Below the pieces are notes generated by a model, which did no database searches, was not told the DNA's origin, and saw only the letters and a program-made list of their open reading frames with translations. DNA of 64,000 bases from the NCBI RefSeq assembly GCF_004337985.1, contig NC_043744.1:3198408-3262407 (forward strand), in the 5' to 3' direction. Source of the DNA: Pyricularia pennisetigena (taxonomy: Eukaryota; Ascomycota; Sordariomycetes; Magnaporthales; Pyriculariaceae). Every line of letters begins with the position of its first letter. The stretch's first letter is position 1. Positions 22,744-32,935 of the stretch are shown in pieces. The position numbers and the translations under genes were made by a program.

Positions 22744-23811
22744 TGTGATGGTAGGAAAAGAGATCAGTGATGGTGCATCAGTGTATTTGAGCCTTTCCCG
22801 AACAAAGTTGCTAGTGGTTGTCAAAGAAGCTTTTGTTTCATGACTTCGAGCTTGATAGGAGGGATAAGTGAAAAAGCAGGTAGAAGAGGCGAGAACCGGT
22901 ACAGTTGTGGTAAGAAATGGGTTGCCAGAAAGAGGAAGCCAGTTTGTGGCAGGTTTGTATGCTCAATCCACAAATTGGAAGGAGCATTAAGTAGGTGAGG
23001 AGGAAGTGATGACCAATCCTTAGGAATTCTGTCTTGAGAATCTGTTTTGCTCGATGTGCAGACCAGCACAACCTTCTTTTTGTTCCTCGGCTCTACTAAA
23101 AAAAAAAAAAAAAAAAGACAATTCAAGGACTATCTTAACCGCATCGTTGTTACAAAGGCAACCAGCGGGCTGTCATTCAGGGTGACATCACGGTACCATG
23201 CAACCCAGGTTGCGTCGGCCTCTCATGGCTGACTTTGCTAAGCATGTCATAATGTTGGATTTCATGAAGCCGACAATTAACCTGCTCCTGAAACGCACGT
23301 TATGAATGCATCATCCTCCTGCGTCGCCCGCGTGCAATCTGAAATGCCCATGACCGCGTCGGCTACCGATGGGAAGAGGTAGGCTTGGTAGGGTGTGTAA
23401 TTGTCACGATCCCAGACGAAATGGACGTTACCTTTGACAATAAAAAATGTCGATCAAAAGCTCCGAGCCCCTCGGCGCATACATGATTACAGTTCAAATT
23501 TCTGCATCCACACTTAGCTTACACTTTCTTGTTCAGATTTGATGGATTTGAGGCCTGTCAAGGAGGCTAACAAGTCTTTGATCTTTGCAATGGAGTGGAT
23601 CGATCTTTGGACGAATTGACTTGCCAATGCGCATACTCCGCTGCATGGTCCCCACTTTCGCTTCCACCTCCTCACGTGACTGCAAGCTCCGACATTAGCA
23701 AAAAAGTTGGAGCTCCAACAAGCCCGTCGCGATCACGACACGCAAAGCAGCTTTGGGGGTGTGTGCAAACAACCCAACCCCAAAAAAGTGAGAGCACAAC
23801 CGCCCACTGCC
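22744..23811. other. Divergent intergenic region KAR5/uL6m
   Basis: 1.07 kb shared 5' region of two divergent genes. It contains an A19 run at 23098-23116. A short GC-richer stretch before 23812 contains CACGTGAC (23673-23680), an E-box-like site. No gene recognised. Confidence 0.4.
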
Positions 23812-24634
23812 ATGTTTGCCCGCAGCAGCGGCCGGGCGTTAGTCCGCGCCATCGACGCATCATCTCAGACCTCGATACCGAGCTTCCTGGCTCCCGCCCT
23901 TCACCGTCCCTTCTCCGCCTCGACGGCCAACCAGTCCAAGCTCGGCCGCACACCCATATCAATACCGCCTGGCGTCGAGCTCACGGTCAGCGAGCCGTGG
24001 CTCAAGAAGGATGCGACCAACTACAAGAAGATCTACAAAAAGACCGTCACCGTCGAGGGTCCCCTCGGCAAGCAGAGTCTAGAGGTGCCTGCGTTCGTCA
24101 ACTTCGACCATGATGCAGAGTCGAGGAAAACGATGCTGAGCATCGAAAACAGGGAGGAGAAGCACCAGCGCGAGATGTGGGGTGCGTTAAAATTATCCAA
24201 TGGCTGACACGATGTGATTTGGTGTAAAATCTGGCATCTCGCTAACTCGAACGCTGGTCAATGAAGGCACAACATGGGCATACGTGCAACGGTACATAAT
24301 AGGCGTCTCAGAAGGCCACACGGCCGTCCTGCGCATGGTGGGAATTGGATACCGAGCCACCGTCGAAGACCGTCCCGAGAAGGAGGAATACCCCGGCCAG
24401 AAGTTTGTGTGTCTCAAGCTCGGATTCTCGCACCCCGTCGAGCTTGGATTGCCACTCGGAATGAAGGCCAGCACTCCCCAGCCGACGCGTGTCCTGCTCG
24501 AGGGCATCAACAGGGAGGAGGTCATGTCGTTCGCCGCAGAGTGCCGCAAGTGGCGTGTACCGGAACCGTACAAGGGCAAGGGTATATTTGTCAACGACGA
24601 AACCATCAAACTGAAGCAGAAGAAGGTCAAATAG
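23812..24634 (+). CDS. MRPL6: Mitochondrial large-subunit ribosomal protein uL6m
   Basis: Exons 23812-24181 and 24267-24634 give 245 aa. uL6 binds 23S-type rRNA at the base of the stalk; this form works in the mitochondrial ribosome. The first ~40 residues are Arg/Ser/Ala-rich without acids (MFARSSGRALVRAIDASSQT... 'PFSAST'), a typical matrix presequence with a probable cleavage before SASTANQSK. Then 'SKLGRTPISIPPGVELTV' and 'VEGPLGKQSLEVP' are the first L6 fold, and 'VSEGHTAVLRMVGIGYRATV' plus 'LKLGFSHPVEL' the second. The C-terminus 'EPYKGKGIFVNDETIKLKQK' carries the hallmark PYKGKGI motif. The 85-nt intron interrupts a Gly codon (phase 1). The 3' end faces the bisphosphate nucleotidase gene 206 bp away. 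Confidence 0.92.
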
Positions 24635-24840
24635 AGGCTGGGCGATCAGCTTGTGTTGTGCATTATGTATACTACGGCTTGGGGACGAAGATATCTTGGA
24701 GCAGAAAGCTCCGTGTACCACTACCGCTTTGGTGCATATATGGCTGGGCTTCTTGTTGTACACCAGTGTTATATAACAGCGTTCAGATGATCTCTAATGT
24801 TTCCTTTCCCTAGCGTCTGATCCGAGAGCCTCCATCTGAC

Positions 24841-26064
24841 CTAATTCTTGCCCAAAACCTCCTGGACAGCCTTCAGCACCTTGTCGTGCACAGCTGCTGG
24901 AGCGGCCACAACACCCTTGTTCTCGGCGAGGGTCCGGCCTTTGCTAAAGTCGAGCCTCCTACCCTCGGTGTCGGTAACCTGTCCACCGGCCTCACGCACG
25001 ATCAGGTCACCGGCAGCGTGATCCCAGATTTTCTCCTGGTATGTCTTGCTCGTGGGCAGCCGGAGGTAGATATCACCGGCTCCGCGCGCAATCGAGCCAT
25101 ACTTGGCCTGCGAATCCATCCTGACGCTGGGGTTGGTGATGCCCAACTTCTGCGCAATCTGAGCCGCCTCTCCCTGAGACGAGTGGCCGGCCTCGACGCT
25201 CTCGCAAAAAGTCGCGCTCGCCATGTCCGCCAGCGGCTTCATCGAGATCTTCTTGATGGGATCGGCCAATCCACCCGTCGCCAGCGGCCGGCTGTTGGCG
25301 CCCTGGCCTTGGACGCCGGAGAAGAGGACGCCACGGCCTTCGTCGGTCGCGTTGGTTCCCAAGTCGGCGGTCAGCGGGGCGCTGTCGTCGACGGGCAGGT
25401 TTGGGCAGCCGAGGACGCCGACCTTGACGTCGCCGTCGACCATCAGAGCCAAGCAGACGGCGTATTGGCCGCCACGCAGGAAGCCCTTGGTGCCGTCAAT
25501 GGGGTCGATGGCCCATATCCTGCCCTTATCGCCGCCCTTGCTCTTGCCCCTGTCGATCAGCTCCAGCATCTCCTCGACACTGCCAATGGCCCCGCCGAGG
25601 GTCTTTTCCGCCTGTTCGTCGCTCAGCTTCGTCGTGCTAACCAGCTCCCAGATGGTTTTTTTGAGAGCCTCGTCCTCGCGCAAAGCATCCGCCTCCTCCT
25701 CGGCGACGATCTCATCTTCGGGAAAGTTAGCCTTGAGGGCGGAGATGATAAGTGCCTGGGCTCCAAAGTCGCCGATCGTGACGGGAGACTTGTCGTCCTT
25801 GGAGACGGTGCCCTTGGCTTTCTCATTGAAGACGCGCTTGGTCAGGATGGCGGCGCGCTGCACGGCCAGCTGCGCGACCTCAAGCTCCTTGGCATAGGTG
25901 GCCATCTTGATTGTGGTGGATTGAGTACGAAGATGATTGCCTAGGAGGTCGAGACGGGGTATAAATCTAGCAAGAAGGAATGCCAGTGCGAGAGCTGCAA
26001 GTGATGTCCAGAAAAGAGACCTGCTCAGTAGGGGATGTCTTTTTGCTGTATCGCGTGTAAACAT
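24841..26064 (-). CDS. MET22: 3'(2'),5'-bisphosphate nucleotidase (Hal2/Met22)
   Basis: Single exon. The enzyme removes the 3'-phosphate of PAP (and PAPS), a toxic by-product of sulfate assimilation; it is Mg-dependent and inhibited by Li/Na in the family. From the inner ATG at 25905 the protein has 354 aa, matching the family's usual ~355. Motifs: 'SPVTIGDFGAQALI', the metal-binding EEE at about 69-71, IDPIDGTKGF (Asp134, Asp137) and 'WDHAAGDLIVREAGG'. An in-frame ATG at 26064 would add 53 residues: basic, then a ~20-residue hydrophobic stretch (LFWTSLAALALAFLLARFIP), like a membrane anchor or presequence. The inner ATG has the better context (A at -3, G at +4). I give the longer extent because the frame is open without a stop; which start is used is unresolved. 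Confidence 0.9.
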   Translation of the reverse strand: MFTRDTAKRHPLLSRSLFWTSLAALALAFLLARFIPRLDLLGNHLRTQSTTIKMATYAKELEVAQLAVQRAAILTKRVFNEKAKGTVSKDDKSPVTIGDFGAQALIISALKANFPEDEIVAEEEADALREDEALKKTIWELVSTTKLSDEQAEKTLGGAIGSVEEMLELIDRGKSKGGDKGRIWAIDPIDGTKGFLRGGQYAVCLALMVDGDVKVGVLGCPNLPVDDSAPLTADLGTNATDEGRGVLFSGVQGQGANSRPLATGGLADPIKKISMKPLADMASATFCESVEAGHSSQGEAAQIAQKLGITNPSVRMDSQAKYGSIARGAGDIYLRLPTSKTYQEKIWDHAAGDLIVREAGGQVTDTEGRRLDFSKGRTLAENKGVVAAPAAVHDKVLKAVQEVLGKN

Positions 26065-27864
26065 GCGGTAGAGGTGATCTCTTTTTTCTTTATCTCTTGG
26101 TTTTTGCTTCCAATTTAGGCTAGGATGAGCCCAGGCCGGCACTCGCTTTTCAATTTCAACTGCAATGACACCGCAGTAGCGGAGTTCTGGTGCCTTGCGG
26201 TTGTTCCGACTGCCGTCAAGATGCGAGACCCCACGCTGTCGTCATTTCATATGCCCCGCGGAGGATATTGCAGTACTTTGTGAGCGCGGCTCGGCAGTGA
26301 TAGCCTGAATAAATGTGGGGCCGCCTGCGCTCCGATAGCGCCCGTGTAGCCCAAGCAAAACCATTTTGATGTACGATCCAGCATGATTTAACCTATAGTA
26401 TGTTCTGCCTCGACGGTATCTTAATCTTCCATATTAAGTTGAATTATCCGGTTGAGCAATTGTATTTACTTACCTGCGAAGGCATAAGGCCACCAGTGGT
26501 TTGGCGTCGGTGCCTCCCATCATTTCTGGAGGGTACCTAGGTTGCAAGGTTATGGAGGTGGGTTGAAATTTCTTGCGATGACGGTTGAACCTTTTCTCCG
26601 TCTTGAGCCCATCAACTCCCAGTCACATAGGCAAGGAGGGTACACACATATGAGAAATACAGACGGACTAGGAGTGCGATTGAACTGAAACTCTGTTCTT
26701 GAGGCCTGCCACTTGTAAACGGGACAACAAGTAGCCTGTTTTTTTTTTTTTTTAGTCACAGCGCGCCTGGCGCCAACCTTCCCCGCATTTTCGTCACCGG
26801 TCGCATCGGGACTATTTCAGGAACAAAAACCTTACCGCGATGTGGTTGCATGACAATTTAAGTGCCTCTGGAATCGCGACTTCCAGCTGGCACGATCTAG
26901 CGGAGCAGAACAAAAAAAAGAAAAAGAAAAAAGGCGAGATGGGCGAATCGAACCTCTCAGCATTACGAGCGTAGTGTATCCTCATCCCTGTATTGAAGGC
27001 TCTTGGGCTTCTTTTCTACTGGTGAACCTAAAATCAATCAAACTCGAGGCTCAACCCGCACAACAGCATTGGCGTCGATTAAAACACGTGGAAATGAGGT
27101 TATTCGGAGAAACTGAACGCATCCATGGCATGCGCATGACTCGTAATATTGATACCATGTCACACCCACTCCGCTATGGGCTTCCAGGCATTCTGACACG
27201 GTCCAGGGTATTCCATAAGTTGTTTATCAGGTGTTGGAATTAGCTTTTTTTTTTTTTTTTTCCCCTCAGAGGCTTACCACAGTACAACGCAGTACACATG
27301 GCATTTGCCTGTTGATAATACTGCAAAGTACTGGCTGGTTCCTAACTTCAGTCGTTGCACCGACCTTTAGCTCTAATAGTGACGTCTCTGCTGCATTCAA
27401 GAGCTGATCGCGGCTTGGTCAGACACAAACACCTCTAGGCCCGCCGGTCATTTTTTCACCTGAACTAACCCCATTTAGGTTCAAGAATGATTCGTCGCGT
27501 ATGGAGAAGCGAAGAAACTCGCAGGCTCTCGACTTCGCATGGGCGAGTTTATTAAATTGAAAGGGTAGCATCCGCACTGACATGGTCATCTACTTTGGAC
27601 TGCGACCTAAGATCTGTGAATCAGTCGACAGACAACACAATCGGGGGTGGCAAGGACAGGAAAGGAAAAATAAAGTTCCCTCCTCATCCATTCCCCCATG
27701 TCCACTGTGATCATGATGCCTTGCGTCTCTTTTCTTTGGTGTTTTGTTGTTCAAGCGAACCTCTATTCCCCCGGTTCCTTCATCTCTCTTTGATGCTTTT
27801 CAGTAGCTTTGCAAAGCCTTCCAAGTGTCCACCATTATACACTTTCGAACGATGAGTGGCCAAG
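26065..27864. other. Intergenic, divergent promoter region
   Basis: 1.8 kb between divergent genes, with no coding sequence recognised. It holds a T15 run (26739-26753), a purine tract (26909-26933), a T17 run (27245-27261) and a pyrimidine-rich stretch before 27865. A tRNA-like T-loop motif at about 26944-26955 (minus) lacks matching stems. Confidence 0.4.
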
Positions 27865-29678
27865 ATGGCTGAACGCATCACCGAGTCCAAGGCATCGACC
27901 CCTCTCGGAGTCGCTGTTTTTGCCATAGTTCTCTCCGCCATATTTGTTGCGCTGCGGGTTTATACTAGGATCTACGCCAAGACATCGTTTTGGTTGGACG
28001 ATTATTTTACTATTGTTTCTTTCTTTGTGCTACTTGGAGCAGTCGTAGGAGTAGGAATAAGTAAGTCGCTAGTCTCTTGGTTCGAGGCTGTATGTTGACA
28101 TTTGACATTGGCAACGACCAGTGACAGAGTTCGGTTTGGGAAAACACATTGAAACCGTCGCCGATGATGATGTTCTATTATTCAAACGAGTGAGCAAAAA
28201 CTACACGCCGCAGGGGTGATTCGTATCGGCACACCATACTGAGATTCTTTGATAGGCTCGTTTCGTCACTACGGTTCTCTACACCATTGGCCTCCTCACT
28301 ATCAAGATGACCTTCTTACTCCAGTACCTAAGGATGTTGGGAGATGAGTGGCGTGCTTACCGCAAGTTTTTAGCGAGTGCCCTTCTCATAGGCCTCTGGG
28401 CCATGTCCGAGGTCTGGGTGAATGTATTCATCTGCATTCCAGTAGAAGGCATCTGGAACTCCAGTATTTCATCGTCATGCATCCCCAACGGACCGTACCA
28501 ATATGTTTATATTTCCCTGGATGTCATCAGTGCCATCGCCGTCTTCCTCTTCCCGATCATGTTCCTGCGTCACATGATAATTGGATGGCCAGAAGCAGTT
28601 GCTCTGGCAGCTGTATTTACCCTTGGTATATTGTAAGTGGGTAAACTGTACCGATTTGCACCATGGAAAGCTGACATTTTATCGTCCAAGTGTTGTGGTT
28701 CTTCAATTTGTCCGGCTGCAATACGTCAATCTTGGCAGGGATTTCACCTGGACTTTCGCAGAGCGGGCCTCGCTCATGGTATCCGAGATGGCAATCGCAC
28801 TCTTGTGCACTTGCGTGCCCCTTCTTCACCCGCTGGCCTACCGCCTCTTCCCGCGGTGGTTCTGCACCTTCGGCTATGAAAATGGCGACCGAAACAACAA
28901 GTCACCCCGGCGCGGAGATATGGAGAAAAGTCATGACAACAGCCATCATAAGCACCACGACAACATTACCTTGGGGACAAAAGGTTGGAGCAGCAGCGGC
29001 TTTGGCTGCGGTTTCCTTCGCGATGCGGGATCGCAACAAAAGAACCAAAACCACACGCCACACGAGGCGCTCGACGACGGCCGCCCGTCCCTTCGCCGCG
29101 ACGACAGCGGCGACATGTCGGACGACATTATGGGTCTGCAGTCGGCGCTCAGAGGTCTGAAGCGCATCAGCTTCAACCGCAGCCAGAGCGATGACGACGC
29201 CGGGAGGTCGCCTCAGCCGCAAAATAGCAGGGAGCAGGCGACACAGTCCTCACGACCGGGCATGGGCCGGACACACTGCTCGCCTTATATGCAATCGCCA
29301 ACCCTGGGGTGGGAACGGTCTGGTTCTTCTATGGACGTGCCGCAGAAAAACCCTACTGCTGCAGCGAGGCCGCCGCCATCGTCGATGCCGACCAACAAGG
29401 GGAGGCAGACGACGGTGGCGTCTTCAAGGAGGCAATCTTTGAGGGATGAAAACGAGGCAAGACCGGTGCCACATTATGCCTCGGAGCAGCAGCAGCAGCA
29501 GCAGAACCACTCACAACGTCAGCAACATCTTGGGGACCTTCATCATGGCACATTTTATAATTCCCTGTCAGATTCGCAATCACCCTATTACAACAAAAAG
29601 CTCCCAGTACCACCGAGACGTATAACAGGAGGTATGAACTTGTACGAGGAACATCGAGTCATAGCAAGGTTCGGATAG
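27865..29678 (+). CDS. Pth11-like seven-helix (fungal rhodopsin-domain) membrane protein
   Basis: Exons 27865-28060, 28122-28189, 28256-28632 and 28691-29678 close to 542 aa. The N-terminal ~290 residues form the seven-helix domain of Pth11-type G-protein-coupled-receptor-like proteins of the plasma membrane. Helix 1 is 'GVAVFAIVLSAIFVALRVYT', followed by the hallmark 'FWLDDYFTIVSF', a third helix with 'TIKMTFLLQYLRM', then 'IGLWAMSEVWVNVFICIPVE' and a last helix 'ALLCTCVPLLHPLAYRLFP'. No N-terminal CFEM domain is present. The ~230-residue cytosolic tail is hydrophilic and rich in Ser, Gln, Asn and Arg, with a (CAG)n-coded polyGln tract near 29486 and a Pro-rich end ('KKLPVPPRRITGG') that could bind an SH3 domain. 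The start at 27865 is the first ATG opening the domain; an ATG 13 bases upstream reads into a stop. Ligand and pathway are unknown. Confidence 0.82.
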
Positions 29679-32202
29679 GCCATCAAGACTTGCGAGAAGC
29701 GGTAGAAGATAGTAATTAATGTTTTGTAAGATTGAAGAGATTTGAGGGAACAAGAAGTGTCAGAACCTACACTCCTGCATAGTAATTTGATTCAAGTTTC
29801 AGTACATACATATTCGTCTTTTCTTCATAGACTACCGCCAGCTGAAGGCTGTCGATTGTGAGCGCGCCTATATTCGCACCCACTCAGAATCCAGTCAATG
29901 GCTGTTAAGGATGACAATGGGGGTTATGCATCATCACTCTAGCAAGAATCGTTCCGCTCCTTGGAAGGGAAAGGCATCGGTCTAGCGTCCTGAGACTGCA
30001 CGTCTCCAAAAAACAGGTCGGCCAGAACCCGCCAAGTCAATCCATTGTTATTTGCCAAGCCAGCTTTGCATGCTTTTCTGGACCCACAAAGCTGGGGGCA
30101 TCTGCATTGCAAACGTTGCATCAAAAACGTCTGGATGGTTCTAGCATAGCTCGTGGCTGTGCTGTACGAGAAGAGATGTGTTTGGCCCGGAGATACGGGG
30201 GAGAAAAAGAGAGAAAAAAAAAAAGCAGAGCTGCATGCTTGGGGTGACATGGACCCCAACGAGCAATTGGTCAGACAGGCTGCAGTCCTCCTATTCCAAC
30301 AGGGGTGTCGCCGTCAACACTCGGATGAGCACTGGACGAAAGTGGGATGAGTCTCGGGGTCCTTTGCGAAGGATGCACCTCGTTTTACCTCCTCAACCGT
30401 TAACGAGTGGGCGATATGATGGGAGATCCTGAGCAACTTTTGACTAGTTTCTTTGGGAAAGTATCTTTGACTGAATTTTTTCTTCTGTCTTTATAAACGA
30501 ATCTCTTATTTTTTTTTCCCCCTTGCGAGCTGTGCTTTTGTTGGTTCGTCGAAGCAAGTTGACACAGCCTCTATCCGTGCCATATTTTCAGAGGACGGCT
30601 GGCCGGGAACGACAACCTTGCAGTAGCTCACCACCTCCGTAAGCGGTAGGGCGTATTCGGGGTATCTCTCGCTAGGCATCCTGCATGCAGCATGTGCCTA
30701 TATCATTTGCATGCGTTTGCGACCCCTTGAATATGAGAGATGAGAAAAGAAAAGAAGAGAAGAGAAAAAAAGAAACAAAAATAGTCGCTGATTTCGTCTT
30801 GGCTTTTCTGTTCATCCAGTTTTCTTCTCACAGAAGCGTAGTGGGCGTTTTGCGTTCGTTCCCCAGAGGCAAAGTCAACGACATCTCGATTTCGAAAATA
30901 CGAAAGGTGTGCCAACGTCTTAGAAACAGAATCATTATTACCCCATATTAGTCGCCCTGCATATCTGCGGTGTAACGCAATATCAATCAGCTAGCTATAT
31001 GACGTTACATCTGGAAACCTGATGCAAATCACCGACCATATCCTATGCCGACCGCCAGAGCTTCGAGGGTCTTTCGAGTGGAACTCACGAAATTTGACGG
31101 CCGTTGCATGTAGCATTCCACCCCACCAGCTATAACATGGTCAAGTCACTGACTATATCCATCCCACAGAGCTGCTTGGCGGGCGCTACCAGACGCGCAC
31201 CTGGATTTGTGTGCTGCTCAGCTGTGAGTGGGATACGGAATAAAGAAATGAAATCTAGCGAACGAAATCTTTATCTTCGTCCTTTTCTGAGACTTAAAAA
31301 AAAAACCGGTTCTATTACACCGAGCAATTGTGGCCGTTTTATCTGACGGATGGAAAACCGTTCCTCTGGGTCCCATATTTGCCAAGATGGCAAGCAAAAA
31401 CTATACCAGAACAGGCAGTGATCGTCAACTCAGCAACACCAAAATATTTCCAGGCAGGAAATTTCAACTTGGGCCACTAATTGCAAGGCCCTTGGTTTCG
31501 GGCCAGATCCCCGGTAATATGCAGGTTTTTGTCTTTGCTGGGAGGAGAGGCAACCGGAGAAAGCAATCGCCTACTGGCCCTGAATAATGTATGCTTACTC
31601 TCGGCCAATGGCATCTCCCCATCCTCCCTCCCAATGCAAGCCAACATGCATAAAACCACTGTGACCTAAATGGCCATGAAAGACACCCCGGTGCGCAGAG
31701 GAGCGGGCGTAGCTGAAGGAAGGCTCTTACACGTGCTATATGTAGCACGGTTTTGCGCCTGCTTCCCCTTGATCTTTTTCTTCCCCCTCCTTCTGTCAAC
31801 CACGGACTTTGAGATGGCCTAGGTGTCTGCCACACCAGGTGAAGTGGGCGAAACACAAGCGTATCACTGAGGACATTGCCGTTATTAGACGTGCTCGTTC
31901 CAGTGTTTACATTCGCTACAAGGGAAAAAGGGAAGAAACATAGAACAAAGAAGAATCATCGAGAGAAGACCGAAAACCGTTCAGTGAGGGCTTTCGTCAG
32001 GAATTACGGAAACTCGCCTTTGCTCGGTAACATTTGCTTCAGTATTGGCATAACAACCAACCGGGAGCTTGTTACACCCGGAGCCGCCGACACGCCCGCA
32101 ACACATCAAAAACATCGATAACCTGTGCGACGGACACAGCAGCTCAATCGAACGAGACCTTGACTGGCAGACTGATTATAGTTCATTAGCCAGATAAGAA
32201 AG
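29679..32202. other. Intergenic, no gene supported
   Basis: 2.5 kb with purine tracts (30202-30223, 30745-30781) and an exact hairpin at 31732-31749. Overlapping open frames at 31330-31860 on both strands carry no recognised motif. Confidence 0.4.
31732..31749. repeat. Perfect 7-bp inverted repeat with 4-base loop
   Basis: CGTGCTA TATG TAGCACG. The stem does not extend further and no T run follows, so it does not resemble a terminator. Function unknown; chance is possible. Confidence 0.5.
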
Positions 32203-32451
32203 ATGTGCGTGCAGGTCAATCTCTTGTTTACCTGCGGACATCGCAGTTTCGACCGGATCGACAATTGTCCCAACTTGGGGGTAACATGCTTCGGGCCATC
32301 CTCTAAGCACCGAGACACGAACGTCGATATAGAGTGCGATGAGTGTGCGAAGAAGCACTCGGACACGAATAGTGGAATGCTGAAAAAAGACCCATGGGGA
32401 CGAGACAGTCCCTGGTACAGCAATCAAAATGGCGAACGCAACTCCAAATAG
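32203..32451 (+). CDS. Small Cys/His protein, possible zinc-binding
   Basis: An uninterrupted 82-codon frame with its own ATG. The arrangement is MCVQVNLLFTCGHRSF, then CPNLGVTCF, then ECDECAKKH. That is a Cys followed by CGH, a pair of Cys six residues apart, and a CxxC with a downstream His, spacing that could bind one or two zinc ions. The rest is polar and charged. Small proteins opening with a C...CGH block and closing with CxxC are common in filamentous ascomycetes and have no known role. The assignment as a real gene rests on this Cys/His pattern; the opposite strand is also open, so I keep the confidence moderate. No intron is needed. Confidence 0.5.
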   Translation: MCVQVNLLFTCGHRSFDRIDNCPNLGVTCFGPSSKHRDTNVDIECDECAKKHSDTNSGMLKKDPWGRDSPWYSNQNGERNSK

Positions 32452-32935
32452 CTTCCATGGCGGGATACCTTGGCCAACAGGATAAGTTTTGGATCAGCAG
32501 AGCAAAAGGGTTACCTGTGTATCTCTGAGAGTTATTCGGGTTTTGGGCAGATTGTAGAGAATGTTTCAAGGGTATGTAAAGGCATGATAGAGGCGAAGCG
32601 TAGGGCGCAAAGCGGTTGTTGGGGGAAGGAGGCCAGGGGGGTGGGTTTTGTCAAATTGTAGTTAAGAATGGCAATCCGCTAATCAGCTCGCTTGACGTAC
32701 ACCTACGTCTTTCCCAAACCTCGCGGGGTCACGTGATTTCGCGGCAACATCGGTGTCTGCCTTGCTGGTGAGCTAGACTAGGAGGCTCTCTTCGATTTGA
32801 TCAGACTGCATCAAGCTTTTCTTTGTTCCCCGTCTTGATCGCAACTCAACTCAGCAAATATGTTGCGACCTCCTTGACTATAATTTTGCCTTTTCCCATT
32901 GTCATCCGCGCAAATCTAACAGCCGACCGTAGGCC
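32452..32935. other. Promoter region of Rad4
   Basis: 484 bp without a gene. It contains GGTCACGTGATTTC (32727-32740), an E-box/CACGTG site, about 200 bp before the Rad4 start. Confidence 0.45.

Noticed and set aside
24886..25944. 352-codon plus-strand frame opposite the bisphosphate nucleotidase
   Set aside because: Shadow of a well-defined enzyme gene; no motif of its own.
26935..27000. tRNA-like T-loop (GGTTCGATTC on minus strand) near a short palindrome
   Set aside because: Neither the T stem, the anticodon stem nor the acceptor stem can be paired; chance similarity or a fully decayed tRNA.
31732..31749. Hairpin as a transcription terminator
   Set aside because: Eukaryotic context and no T run behind it; a 7-bp stem can arise by chance.
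31330..31860. Several overlapping open frames on both strands
   Set aside because: No motif, poor composition for coding, and mutual overlap; best seen as non-coding.
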